From Farysia itapuensis (taxonomy: Eukaryota > Basidiomycota > Ustilaginomycetes > Ustilaginales > Ustilaginaceae): DNA of 64,000 nucleotides. The notes beneath the pieces are model-generated. The model worked only from the letters and a program-made list of their open reading frames with translations, did not search any database and had not been told where the DNA came from. The position numbers and the translations under genes were made by a program. Location of the stretch: positions 434,001-498,000 of the forward strand of contig JALBYC010000007.1 in NCBI GenBank assembly GCA_023212645.1. Direction: 5' to 3'. Positions 36,702-47,200 of this stretch are shown here, in pieces (the stretch's first letter is position 1; each line of letters starts with the position of its first letter).

Positions 36702-39449
36702 TTAGTCTTCATACACTCCAGCGACGAGACAAAGATTGCGTGGGGTAAAGTGGACGTTGATGACCGGGGTCCTTTTGGTGTGGAAAGTGGCTACGCAGTC
36801 GGCACTGGTATGAGCATCGGTGGGAGCGGTGGCGAAGGCAGCAGCGGCGGAAGAGGCGGAGGTAGTGTTGGCAAGGGAAGTGACGCCATTGACAGAGACC
36901 GTGGACGGCATGGTCGGATGTTCGAGGGGTGCAGAGGTGCGAGCTCCACCGACAGATCGCACATCCCAACACCGGACAGTACAGTCCTCACTGCCCGTTA
37001 CCAGCACAGAGCCATCGGCGGAAAAGTCCATCGAGTAGATTCGTTCTTTGTGGCCCCACATCTTCTTGATCCGTCTGCCACTGCCCAGATCCCACAGCGA
37101 TATGGAGACATCGTTGGTATAGCTACCTCGCGATGTCGCGTCATGTCCATCAACTTCGGCAAATTGCGATGCGGTACCGTTGCCCGCTCCTGCAGAAGCG
37201 AGATATCTGCCATCGGGCGAGATCTTGACACAGGAAATGCCGGACTGGTGTCCAACAAACAGACGCACACATGCTCCGCGCTGGACATCCCACAGCCGAC
37301 AGCTTCGATCCGACGAACCCGTCGCCAGATACAGACTGTTGGGATGGAAAGCTAAGCAATCCACGTCTGAAAGGTGACCGGCATAGATGCGCAGCGGGTT
37401 GATTCGCTCAGTGGACCAGAGGCGCGCAGTCTTGTCGGCAGAAGCCGTGGCAAAGTACGAAGCGCCCCCGAGCGGCGACCACTTGACGTCCCAGACGGGA
37501 TGCTGATGACCTCGATACGCTACAAGGGCCGAATACGTGTCCAGACTCCAAAGACGCGCGGTCGAATCAGCCGAGCAGCTGAGCAAGTGCCGTGGCGCAG
37601 AGGCCGACCCACCGACCGGATCAAAATCGACGCCATATACAGGGCCAGAATGCCCTATCAACCGCCGTGTCGAATAGCAGTCTGATTCGGCCTCGCGCTG
37701 TCGTTGTAAGCCTGCGCTGTCGCGAATGGAGCCCAGATTGGGATTACCACGCACGGATCGCAACTTCTCGCCCTTGAGGGACCAGAGCTGCACAAAGGAT
37801 TCCTCGAAACCCGCTGCCATCAGTGTAACGTCTTGCGAGAATGTTGAGCATGTGATGCCGTCATCGGCGTCGTGGAAAGTATAGGCGCAGACCGAGGGTA
37901 AAGCCGTGATGCGTGTCGACGTGCGCCCGCCTGTAGCATCACTGAGTGTGCCGGAAGGGTCAAGTCGGATACGTTTGCGTGCATCGCGGATCCTCTGCAC
38001 CTCTCGCTTGATATCCACAGTGCGGAAGGTAGGCGCTTGAGGCGGTAGATCTGTCACGTTTGGCGCCAGTAGCCCGACCGAATAGTCGGGACCTATCGAT
38101 GCTGGCACGGTGCTGACCGGTGCCTCGGATGGTAGGCGACGGTCTGATGAATCGCTTGTTTCCACGGGTTTGGCAGTGATGGTGCTGGCGTCCTGCATAG
38201 TGGTGTCCTCGTCTGCATCCACTGCCTCTGTCTCGCTCTCTGTTGCTTTGTTGGTACCGTTGTCCTGCGCTTGCAAGGCAGCAAGCGCGTCAGCATCACG
38301 CGTCTCTTCTTCAAGTAGTTGCTTGGCCACTTCGGTCTCCAATCTTTCCGACAGCGGCACAGCAGGATGCAGCTTGAGTTGTGGTCCAGCAGCTCTGGCG
38401 TTGAACTCAGCCACGGCGTCACCGTCCGACACAGCATTCTTTGCGAGCGCAGGATGGATCCGACTCCTCAGTGCTCCGCCAGAGGTGCTGGAGAAAGACG
38501 GCCCGGCACCCGTTAGGCCAGTGCCTTCTTCTAGCACCGCGGCATCGATCTGATATGGCTGAACTCCCAGTACCTGAATGCGGCATCGCTCATTGATGAT
38601 CTTGAGCATAGCCTCGCGAGCTCGTTTGGCAGGAGCTTCTGCTTCGTCCAGCGCATTGCTTGTTCCTCCGTCCGTGAGCCAGCCGAGAAGTAGGCTAAAG
38701 ACAATGTTGGACATTTTCACCACATAGCGCTCTGTGCGGAAGCGCTGTGCGAGTGCATCGGATTGAATGTGGGAAGGCAGCGCTAGCGACCGGATTTGGG
38801 AGAGCAGTGCTGTATGCGTTGGCAGAAACGCTGGTGCGTGGGCCGTGAAGAAGGCTGAAGCAGCTGCGCCGTGACCCATAGACACGAGATCGAGAAAAGA
38901 ATGGACAAAGAGCGGCAAGAGGATGGGAAGCAGTTCGGGCTGGTAGATGTCAAGACTTCCGTGACACCATGCTTTCAATGCGGCGAAGCCCCTCGCGCGA
39001 TCGGTAGGGTCAAGAAGTAGCGCCTGAGTGGCTGCTGTGGAGACGTCGCCATCATCTGCGAATGTCGTGTCTGGATCTACACTGGTGCTGGCCGAGTTCA
39101 AGGCTGCTGTCTCCTTCTCGCTGTCTTTGGGTGCGTTCTTTGCGGCCAGGTCCTCGAGACTGACGGTAGGCGCTCGCCCATGCACCTCAGCAGCAGCTGC
39201 TGCCTGTTCCGGAGTAGCACCTGCAGCCAGTGCTTCCATTTCGGCCTTGAACGCGGCCTCAACACGGTTAAAGCCGCGTTTCTGCAGGTAAGTGAGAACG
39301 GCAGCTGTCATGTCTGGACTGCTGAAAACACTTCCATTGGCGCCATCCTTTACTGTTGTGGCGGAAATGGTTGGGAGCGTGGGCGTCTCTGTGCCCTTAC
39401 TCTCTTGTCCGGCAGCCGACTTGTCATCGGCGGCAGAAGTGACCGCCAT
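36702..39449 (-). CDS. TAF5: TFIID/SAGA subunit TAF5
   Basis: 915 residues, intronless. A LisH-like segment (TAAVLTYLQKRGFNRVEAAF, about 48-67), the TAF5 NTD2 helical domain (about 155-300, ALKAWCHGSLDIYQPELLPI) and a C-terminal WD40 propeller (about 520-860, with LLSCSADSTARLWSLDTYSA and LATGSSDRSCRLWDVQRGAC) give the family order. TAF5 scaffolds both TFIID and SAGA. Two disordered insertions, a Ser/Thr-rich one before the propeller and an Ala-rich one near the C-terminus, account for the extra length over yeast. Confidence 0.95.
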   Translation of the reverse strand: MAVTSAADDKSAAGQESKGTETPTLPTISATTVKDGANGSVFSSPDMTAAVLTYLQKRGFNRVEAAFKAEMEALAAGATPEQAAAAAEVHGRAPTVSLEDLAAKNAPKDSEKETAALNSASTSVDPDTTFADDGDVSTAATQALLLDPTDRARGFAALKAWCHGSLDIYQPELLPILLPLFVHSFLDLVSMGHGAAASAFFTAHAPAFLPTHTALLSQIRSLALPSHIQSDALAQRFRTERYVVKMSNIVFSLLLGWLTDGGTSNALDEAEAPAKRAREAMLKIINERCRIQVLGVQPYQIDAAVLEEGTGLTGAGPSFSSTSGGALRSRIHPALAKNAVSDGDAVAEFNARAAGPQLKLHPAVPLSERLETEVAKQLLEEETRDADALAALQAQDNGTNKATESETEAVDADEDTTMQDASTITAKPVETSDSSDRRLPSEAPVSTVPASIGPDYSVGLLAPNVTDLPPQAPTFRTVDIKREVQRIRDARKRIRLDPSGTLSDATGGRTSTRITALPSVCAYTFHDADDGITCSTFSQDVTLMAAGFEESFVQLWSLKGEKLRSVRGNPNLGSIRDSAGLQRQREAESDCYSTRRLIGHSGPVYGVDFDPVGGSASAPRHLLSCSADSTARLWSLDTYSALVAYRGHQHPVWDVKWSPLGGASYFATASADKTARLWSTERINPLRIYAGHLSDVDCLAFHPNSLYLATGSSDRSCRLWDVQRGACVRLFVGHQSGISCVKISPDGRYLASAGAGNGTASQFAEVDGHDATSRGSYTNDVSISLWDLGSGRRIKKMWGHKERIYSMDFSADGSVLVTGSEDCTVRCWDVRSVGGARTSAPLEHPTMPSTVSVNGVTSLANTTSASSAAAAFATAPTDAHTSADCVATFHTKRTPVINVHFTPRNLCLVAGVYED

Positions 39450-39593
39450 GGCAAAGGATTGTTGTAGAACGGCTCAACACGTCAGTAAAATGGTCCGTCA
39501 AGAAGCGCCAACTCACGTCGGATCCGAAAATTACGATCTTACATTTGTTTGGCGTTCATCACCCTAACATGATTTTTTCGCTTTCACGTTCCC

Positions 39594-39710
39594 ATGACGA
39601 CATGGTTTCCTAAGGCAACTGTCCAACTATGCAACGAACCTTGTTACCGCCATCTCTCCCCGCACAATGAGCGAACAGGCCAGCTATGCCCAAGTGGCCG
39701 CGCTCGATGA
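39594..39710 (+). promoter_or_regulatory. Possible upstream ORF overlapping the WS/DGAT start
   Basis: An ATG at 39594, in another frame, opens a 38-codon reading frame that runs past the main ATG at 39667. If the transcript begins upstream of 39594 it would reduce initiation at the main start. Confidence 0.3.
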
Positions 39711-41871
39711 TCAGAGCTCCGTCGAACAGAGCGCAAAGACTGTGACTTTCAGCACGGCATCTCCACAGGTCAACGGACACAAGACAGACAGCAGTGCAGA
39801 TGCCAGTCCCGTCATGCAATCGTCGACTCGCTTTTCGCGCAACAACAACTCTTCGTCGTCCGCATCGATGGTGGGCAGACCTCTCTTCCCTCTTCTGCCA
39901 GGTATCTCGTCGGCCCAAGCTGAGAGCCCATGGGCGTCGGGCTACAATACTCCCACGCTTGGTGCAACTGTCCACAATGTAGCCGAAAAGGCAGAAGACG
40001 CACTCCAGAAGATCGCCCAGCAGCAGCAGGGCAAGCCTGTTGCCAAGTGGATCCAGTACCTGATCGATGTGGGCACTGCGGTCGAGCAGAGAGTCCAATA
40101 CGAGATCTTCAGCAGAGTCAATGCCATCGGCGGCATTGACAACATGTGGCTGCTGATTGACGGAATCAGCTCTTTCAACCCTGTCTGCACTGCCACTTAT
40201 ACTTTCACCGAGCCTGTACGTGCCGACGATTGGAAAAAGGCGCTGGAGCGTCAGATTGGCCACTTCCCCAAATATACCCAGAAGCTGGCGGACACGGGCA
40301 AGTTTTTCCGCGGCACAGTCTTCATCGATGACCAAGACTTTGATGTGGACAACCACCTGCGGTCAGACAGCCTGCCTGGCAAAGCTGGCAAAGAGGAGCT
40401 GGAGAAGTATGCTTCCGAGTTTATCGCGCAGGGCTGGGACTTTTCGCGACCCTTGTGGGAGGTAGTTGTGCTGGAGAACTACCAGGACGAGGAGAGTGGA
40501 TCCAACGGTGCGGCTGTTATTCGTGGTCATCACACGTTGTCGGATGGTCAAGGCTTCATAATGTCACAACTGTTTGTCACGTCGCTTGGTCCAAAGCTCG
40601 AGTCGATGATGTCCGACGGCGCGAAGCTGCTCAGCGATGCCAAGCAGGGCAAGGCGCTGCCTTCGCGCCTCAACAAGCGACTTGCTCCTCTAGACAAATA
40701 TCACGGCACCGTCATGCTGCAGCTTGTCATGATGACCCTCTACTGGCTCACACAGTACATCAATTTCCTCTCCGACCTCGCAGGGTGTGTCACGCTTGCG
40801 TGGACTACGAGCTACTTTTTCGTGCTTACCTTCTGGCGACAGAGATACGTCACCGCATCGTACCCGGGCCCACGCAAATACGAGAAGGAATTTTCCGTCT
40901 CCAAATCCATTCCTCTTACCGAAGTCAAGCTTATCTCGAAAGCCTTCTCAGGCACCCGGCCCGGAACGCTGCTCGACAGGGTGCAAGGCGGTAAGCGGCA
41001 CGCAAGACCTGTTATTGGCGCCCACCTCACAGTCAACGATGTCATCTGCACCGTCATTGCTGATGTTATCAACGAAGAGCTGGAACGTCAGCCGAACCAG
41101 CCTGGGCTGTTCGCCGCAGTCAAGCGTGTGGCCAACCAAGTCCTGCCTTCCCCGATCGGTATCATGATTCCCATCTCGATCCGCGAGCCGGGCGACTGGT
41201 CTATGCGCAATCTGTCCACGGCTGGTATCGCCTACTTGCCCACCACCAAGGGAAACTCGACCGCGCCCAACGTGCTGCACAATAGGCTGCACACGACCAA
41301 CAGTCGGCTCAATATTCTCAAAAACAGTCTGCTGCCCAAACTAGTGTTTCACGGCGTGCAGCTGACGGGTCAGATGCCCTTCCTCTGGCCGATCCCTTTC
41401 GGTATTCTGCCCAAAGTCAAGTGGAATCTGCTGCGGTACCCGACGGTATGGGTGACGGAGATGGTGGCGACGAGCTTTACTGCCGTTGTGACCAACGTTC
41501 CCTGCCCTTCAAAGCAGCGCATCACGCTCGCTGGCAAAGAGGTCGTCCGATGGACGGCCTTGCCACCACAGGCGGGCAAAGGCACGCTGGGCATCGGCAT
41601 CTGCTCCTACGGCGGCGACTTTAGCATCTCCATCTCGGCCGACCACGTGCCGGAATCGAGCGGAGTTGCGGCAAGACTTACGCAAGCCTTCGAGGATCGC
41701 TGGCAGCAGTACGTCGATGCCAGCGAGAAGCTCCTGCACGACACTGGCTCTGACAAGTCTGCGCCAAAGCGAAAGCCAAAGCGCACAATCAAGGGCAAGA
41801 ACTCCAGTCGCCGCCGACGAGCATCTAGCGCATCCTCGTCCGCCGAAGATACCAAGCACACGTCCCAGTAG
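39667..41871 (+). CDS. WS/DGAT-family O-acyltransferase (wax ester synthase / diacylglycerol acyltransferase)
   Basis: 734 residues, intronless. The acyltransferase active-site motif HHTLSDG (HHxxxDG, about 287-293) sits in a condensation-type fold with WDFSRPLWEVVVLE just before it; the C-terminal WS/DGAT domain shows TAVVTNVPCPSK, GKEVVRWTALPPQAGKGTLG and ISADHVPE. Hydrophobic helices around 350-395 suggest membrane attachment. These enzymes join fatty acyl-CoA to a long-chain alcohol or diacylglycerol, making wax esters or storage lipid. A 130-residue polar N-terminus and a basic, Ser-rich tail are extra. The family is best known from bacteria (AtfA) and plants (WSD1). Confidence 0.87.
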   Translation: MSEQASYAQVAALDDQSSVEQSAKTVTFSTASPQVNGHKTDSSADASPVMQSSTRFSRNNNSSSSASMVGRPLFPLLPGISSAQAESPWASGYNTPTLGATVHNVAEKAEDALQKIAQQQQGKPVAKWIQYLIDVGTAVEQRVQYEIFSRVNAIGGIDNMWLLIDGISSFNPVCTATYTFTEPVRADDWKKALERQIGHFPKYTQKLADTGKFFRGTVFIDDQDFDVDNHLRSDSLPGKAGKEELEKYASEFIAQGWDFSRPLWEVVVLENYQDEESGSNGAAVIRGHHTLSDGQGFIMSQLFVTSLGPKLESMMSDGAKLLSDAKQGKALPSRLNKRLAPLDKYHGTVMLQLVMMTLYWLTQYINFLSDLAGCVTLAWTTSYFFVLTFWRQRYVTASYPGPRKYEKEFSVSKSIPLTEVKLISKAFSGTRPGTLLDRVQGGKRHARPVIGAHLTVNDVICTVIADVINEELERQPNQPGLFAAVKRVANQVLPSPIGIMIPISIREPGDWSMRNLSTAGIAYLPTTKGNSTAPNVLHNRLHTTNSRLNILKNSLLPKLVFHGVQLTGQMPFLWPIPFGILPKVKWNLLRYPTVWVTEMVATSFTAVVTNVPCPSKQRITLAGKEVVRWTALPPQAGKGTLGIGICSYGGDFSISISADHVPESSGVAARLTQAFEDRWQQYVDASEKLLHDTGSDKSAPKRKPKRTIKGKNSSRRRRASSASSSAEDTKHTSQ

Positions 41872-41929
41872 CGTTTCCTTCCGCTTTCCTATGTAACTTT
41901 GTCGTTTTTGATGTTTGACAGATGTGTGG

Positions 41930-42970
41930 CTACTGGAATCGCGCGGCGGAGGCAAGGATCTGAGTGATGGTGAGCGTGAGCTGTGCATACATCTGCCACG
42001 TATCATCCGAGTGTGGCAAAGGTTCCACACGGGCTGCTTGGTTCGTGATCTCGGCAGACAGAGCCCGAAAGACGGGGAAGGCGCTCTGGACTGTCGCTGT
42101 TGCCATCTGCAAACTCGAAGAGGTTAGTGCTGGGATCATGCCCGAACAGATGCGGTTTACACTTACTGCGTCTTCGCTGTAACTGACGATGCGGACAGCC
42201 GCCGGCACCACTCTGGTCTGCGCGGGTCCCCACGAAGATTCGAGCACGGCCTTGAGCACAGGTTTGACATGCAATTCGAGTGTGAAGGTGTGCACTCCAT
42301 CTGACGACGTTGTGAGGTTGACGAGACGGATCCTTGTGTGTTTCACGAGTGGGAGTGTAGACGGCGGGACGGCAGTGGGCAAATGCTTGTGGAGATGTAC
42401 GAGATACAGCTGGATGTGCTGCGGTGTCGTTGGCGGCTCAGCTGGCTGCGATGGTGACTGCGTTGTCTGTGATTCTTTGGCAGAGACGACCGGTGTGGGA
42501 ACGGGTGGTAGCCACGAAGACTGTAGCATCTTGTCTTGATCAAGCAACAGCCTGCGCTTCTTTCTCACCCGCAGTATTCGCTCCTTATCAAAGTCTGCGG
42601 CCGCAGTGCGTTGTTTCTGCATCAATTGCTGCGCGAGAGAGATGGCACTTGCTGCAGGCGAAGCTGGATCTTGCAGACGCAGAACGAGCTGCGACGCTAC
42701 CTGGAAGGCGTGCTGAACGTGTTCTCTGTATCTTTTCACTGCATCTTGTTGAGCAGCCTGGGTCATTCCAGACAGACCCATGGAAACGGCGAGTGGATCC
42801 GCCGACGAAGTCGACGCTATCGGCACGAGTGGCAGCAAAAGACTCGGCACCAGATGCGCCAAGCCGCCTGGCTTGTAATCCAGCAGCGGAATCAACTGCT
42901 GAATGTGCGACAGAGACAGCATTAGCTCTGTCGACGTCGGCTCCGCCTTGACTTCAGGCTTGTCCGTCAT
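41930..42970 (-). CDS. Possible Mediator tail subunit (Med27-like), with an in-frame intron
   Basis: The frame gives 346 residues. A segment at 42166-42107 has GTAAGT, CACTAAC and TTTGCAG, exactly 60 nt without a stop, and is probably an intron; spliced length would be 326. The N-terminal half is helical (ELMLSLSHIQQLIPLLDY, VQHAFQVASQLVLRLQD) with a basic patch RVRKKRRLLLDQD. The C-terminal half is beta/alpha (HTFTLELHVKPVLKAVLES, then SAFPVFRALSAEITNQAAR), an order like animal Med27, but the match is weak and no motif settles it. Convergent with WS/DGAT, 58 bp between stops. Confidence 0.5.
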   Translation of the reverse strand: MTDKPEVKAEPTSTELMLSLSHIQQLIPLLDYKPGGLAHLVPSLLLPLVPIASTSSADPLAVSMGLSGMTQAAQQDAVKRYREHVQHAFQVASQLVLRLQDPASPAASAISLAQQLMQKQRTAAADFDKERILRVRKKRRLLLDQDKMLQSSWLPPVPTPVVSAKESQTTQSPSQPAEPPTTPQHIQLYLVHLHKHLPTAVPPSTLPLVKHTRIRLVNLTTSSDGVHTFTLELHVKPVLKAVLESSWGPAQTRVVPAAVRIVSYSEDAVSVNRICSGMIPALTSSSLQMATATVQSAFPVFRALSAEITNQAARVEPLPHSDDTWQMYAQLTLTITQILASAARFQ

Positions 42971-43054
42971 CGCCGTGAGAGAGTAGGCCGTATCCTTAGG
43001 CGCTTCGCAGAGCTGGACGGGTCAATACGTCAGTATGAGACTGTGCATTGGTGC

Positions 43055-43084
43055 AACGTCGAACGTCGCGAACGTCGAACGTCG
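43055..43084. repeat. Four copies of AACGTCG in the arsH promoter region
   Basis: AACGTCG occurs at 43055, 43062, 43071 and 43078 (a two-base spacer in the middle), then decays. On the other strand it reads CGACGTT. Lies between the divergent Med27-like and arsH genes and may be a transcription-factor array. Confidence 0.75.
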
Positions 43085-43100
43085 AACCGAAAGGTATAAT

Positions 43101-43134
43101 TGTTAGAGTAAATGAGCTTCAAACTTGTTAGAGT
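43101..43134 (+). promoter_or_regulatory. Paired TGTTAGAG octamers (arsH)
   Basis: TTGTTAGAGT occurs twice, octamers at 43101-43108 and 43127-43134, 26 bp apart, upstream of arsH on its sense strand. Confidence 0.4.
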
Positions 43135-43320
43135 GGTGGAGCAGCTGTCAAAAACTGCAAACTGCAATTTGAAATTCTTTCTGGAGAAGATCGTCATCGA
43201 TGCAGCTCTAAACGGCCCTAAGCACTGGCACGAGATGGCCGACGAGAGAGACCCTCAATGCCACCATCATTGTCTGGTCTGGCGTGTCGACTGAGCTTTT
43301 GCGGCAGAAATCTGCGCAGG

Positions 43321-44207
43321 ATGACAACAGGGACGGTGCAGCCCCATCACCAGCCCTATCTCGTCGGTCTTTACGATGGAACTCCAGCGACCGAGGCACA
43401 CCGGGACCAAGATTGGACCTTTGACACTGTGCACACTTACTTGAGAGAGACACGCACGCTTGCAGCTTCGCCGTCTCTAGCGTCGCCGCTGCGCGTTCTT
43501 GTGCTGTACGGTAGTCTGCGAGAACGCTCCTTTTCGCGTCTCTTTGCGTTCGAAGCCGCTCGTCTGCTGCATCACTTGGGCTGTCAAGTCGCCGTGTACA
43601 ATCCGCGAAACCTGCCGCTCAAAGATGACCAGTCTGACAGCCACGAAAAGGTTCAAGAGCTGCGCGAGTTGGTCAAATGGTCACAGGCACACTTCTGGTG
43701 CTCGCCAGAACAGCATGGGTACGTTCAGAGGCTTTTTGATTCAGGGCCAGCGCCAAGCTTACTGACAGGGACGCCGTGGCTAGTAATTTGACCGGCATCT
43801 TCAAGCTGCAGATCGACCACATTCCGCTCTCTTTAGGATCGGTTCGGCCCACGCAGGGCAAATTTTTGGCCGTGTCGCAGGTGAATGGTGGCTCGCAGTC
43901 GTTTAATACAGTCAACTCGTTGCGTGTGCTGGGACGTTGGATGCGCATGTTCACCATCCCCAACCAGGCATCTCTGCCAAAGGCATGGACTCAGTTCACT
44001 GCACCTGCTTCTGATGGATCTGGAAACCGACTGATGGAGTCGTCTAACAGAGATCGACTGGTCGACGTCGTCGAAGAACTCGTCAAGACGGCAGTTCTGT
44101 TTCAGAACAAAGAAGAATTGATGAGCAGCCGCTACAGCGAACGCAAAGAGACACTCCAACACAGCAGGCTGCTGTCGCAGGCCGAGAAAGAGGCGCTCAA
44201 AACATAG
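43321..44207 (+). CDS. arsH: ArsH-type NADPH-dependent FMN reductase, two exons
   Basis: Exons 43321-43718 and 43769-44207 join at CAT-GG/GTACGT...GACAG/G to 278 residues; an in-frame ATG at 43258 would add 21. FMN site [20 protein letters not shown] (about 63) and the ArsH hallmark across the junction, SPEQHG...[13 protein letters not shown], then [38 protein letters not shown]. ArsH oxidises trivalent methyl- or aryl-arsenicals and reduces quinones and azo dyes, giving resistance. No other arsenic gene (arsenite pump, arsenate reductase) is within the window. Convergent with the Ark kinase gene, 59 bp between stops. Confidence 0.9.
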
Positions 44208-44266
44208 ACACGCCATTGGGGCATAGAGATTTTCATGACATTCGTAAAGTTGGATTTGTGCGGCTT

Positions 44267-47200
44267 CTATTTGGTCAAGTCACGGCGGATGCTGTTGCGA
44301 CCGTGGGCAGAGCCGGCAGACTGTTCGGCGACTTTTGGACCGAGACCGTGACCGAGACCCGGCTTGACTTCGTTACTGCCGATGCGACCCCAACCGGGTG
44401 CATTGCTCTCGACACTCTGTTGCCAGCGGGAAATGAGACTCGACACGCCTGAAAAACCGTCCGCCTCGCCGCTTCGTCCCGTGTCAGAGCGCCCATCTGA
44501 CTCGGCATCGTTCTTATCGTGTAAGTGCGAGGTAGATGCCGGCGGAAGGGCCGAGTTCTTGACAATCCCAGATTTGGTCGCGGCGGCTGACATGGCCGCC
44601 TCACGTTCCCATGGCTTTAGTCCAGTGGAGCTGCCGGTATTGCGGGTCGCACGGATAGCCGTGGGACGCCGAGGCTGGATCATTTGTGGCTCATCGTCGG
44701 TAACACTTGATGCTCGACCGCGAGCAAGGGAGCTATTGTCTTCTGTCCTCCAGCGAGCGAAACTCTTGTCCACGTGTTGGCTTGGCGCGGCCGGCGACGT
44801 TGCCTTCTCGGCGTATTTGTTCACCTGCTCACTTTGTGCTTCCTCGTCCTCGTCCATGAGATTGACGAGTGTCCGACCTTGTGGCTGCAGCACGGGCGTG
44901 CTTTCTCTCGGCGGAGGAGAGGTCGCGACGAGAGGTGGCGGCTCGGCAAAGTCTACCAGCTTGTCATCGGCAAGGCTTGCATCTTCGGTTTGCGTCGACG
45001 AGGATCGACCGAGGCGGGTGGGGACCGAAGGTTTGGGCAGACCATGCATCTCGTCCGTGTCTTCGTCATCCCACGCCGGCGCTGTCACCCTGCTGGAAGG
45101 CGACGATGCTGGCAGTACCGGGCTGGTCCCCTTAGGCTCACTGGGCGGCGGGTCAGAGCTCGACGGTCCGCGAAGCAGCTCTTCCAGCTGGTCTTGCGCT
45201 TGCTTGGCCGCCTCGTCCAGCTGTGCAGCTGCCGACGGATCCGTGATGGGTGAGACAAGAGACACAGACGTGTTGGGACTGAGCAACTCGGATCGATTGA
45301 CCATCTGGTCCGCCGTCGTTGGCGAGTCAACAGCGTCTACAAGCCACGAAGGCGCCCGCACTTTGCCCAGCTGCGGTTTGGTACGACTGATAGGTGGCGG
45401 CGCGTTCTCAGAAGGTCCCTTGATGTCAACAGAGAGTTGAGGCCGTCGCTTGGCGTCGGCATTTTCAGGTCCGTCCTGAATGTCGTCTTCGTCGGAAGAG
45501 TCTTGTTCTGCTTTCGCTGTCTGCGACGGCGGAGCGACTGGCTTCGCCATACCGGACGGCTTTGTCAGCCGATCCAGGACGGGTCGAGACGACTTGTCTG
45601 CAGTGACTGGCCTCTTTTCGTCCTCGAGGTCCCCTGTCAGCCAGTCAGTCGATTGTGGAGCACCGTTTGGTTTGGCCGCGGGTGTATCAGAAGCAGAGCT
45701 GCTGCGAGTGTCGGCAAGGGGCTGCCATCTCTTCAGCACGTTTGCGCTTGGAGCGCCTCCGATGGTGGATGTCGTTGCTGACTTGGTCAGCGTCTTTGTC
45801 GAGTCACGTGCAGATCCTGTCGCAGGTCGAGGCGGCTGTGGCTCAAATGGCTTCTCGAAGCGGCCGGCCATGGCACCAACGCTGGCACGATTGGCCAGAC
45901 CTGGCACCACGACACTCTGACGATGATCGCTGGTGGACGAGGCGGGAGTAGCGCCGCCATACTTTGCGTCCAGATCTGCAAGTGTTGGGAATCTATCTGC
46001 GAGCTCGTCTCGTGCGTCTGACGGTGTCTCTGTTTTGGCGGGCAGAGGTAAGGGCGATGCCGACGGGCTGGGAGCAGCACTGAATCCAGGCAGTGCCGGG
46101 CTATGTCGCAAGGGTGACAGAGTAGGTGTAGGAGCCTGAGAGGCACGAAGGAGGTTTCGATCAATCGCTTTGTCCGACACAATCTCGGGACTCGTGGCTT
46201 GTTCCGGAGCTTTGCCGCTCGCTTGGGCGGGGATGGAGCTAGAGCTCGGCCTTTTAGGCAGTGTCGGCGGCAATTCAGAGCCATTGACGGCAGGTGATGG
46301 AGCAAATGAGTCGCCAAATCCTTCGACCAGTGGGGATGACGCTTTCGCTGCAGAGGGCACAGTCCATTTGGAAGCAGCGCTTGGAGGGGAAGCGACCGGT
46401 ACGTTGACGGCAGCTTCAGTCTGAGGTGACTCGGCTGCGGTCGGCTTGTTGGGTCTACCTCGGCGCATAGGTGTAATGCTTTGCTTTTGCAGCTCGAGCT
46501 CTCTTGCCTCGGCTTGCTCTCTTTCCTTTTTCGATGGCCCGACAGAGATCAGATCCGCTTCAGAATCCCGCGCGTTTCTTCCCTGGCTGGCTATGCTCGC
46601 AACGTCGAAGCCATCTGCAGTACCTTTGGACCCTCCAACAATGGTGGGCAATGGAGCGGCAATCTTTCCGCTCGCAGCTTGTTGTGCGTAGTGCACGGCA
46701 GCTGACGGAGGACGGGTGCCGAGGATCTGGTGGACGTTGATGATGACTTGATCGATGCTAGGTCGGTCGACGCTGTGTTCCTTGAGCAGAGAAGCAATGA
46801 GATCCTTGACGCGTTGCGAGTATACTGGTTGCGGCGGAATGCGGTACTGAACGTTGAGAATGGCGAGTGGACCCCCTCCGTTTTCTTCAAAGGGAGTTGT
46901 GTAATAGCAAAGCTTGTACAGAAACACGCCGAGCGCCCAGATATCTGCCTTTTCGTCAATGACTCGACGCTGATAGACATCGACCATTTCTGGTGCTCGA
47001 TACTGGAGCGTGGTATGCTTGTTGAGATCGGCCTCGACCCGCTTCACCTCGTCCATACTCCTGGCAGGCTTGCGCGAGAGAACGGGGGCAGCAGAGCCAA
47101 AGTCACACAGCTTGAATGTGGCTTTGAGATTCGATGCAGTTGATTTGGAACCAGGGATGGAGCCTGGGTCGGTAGAGGGTGCGAGAAGGATGTTTTCCAC

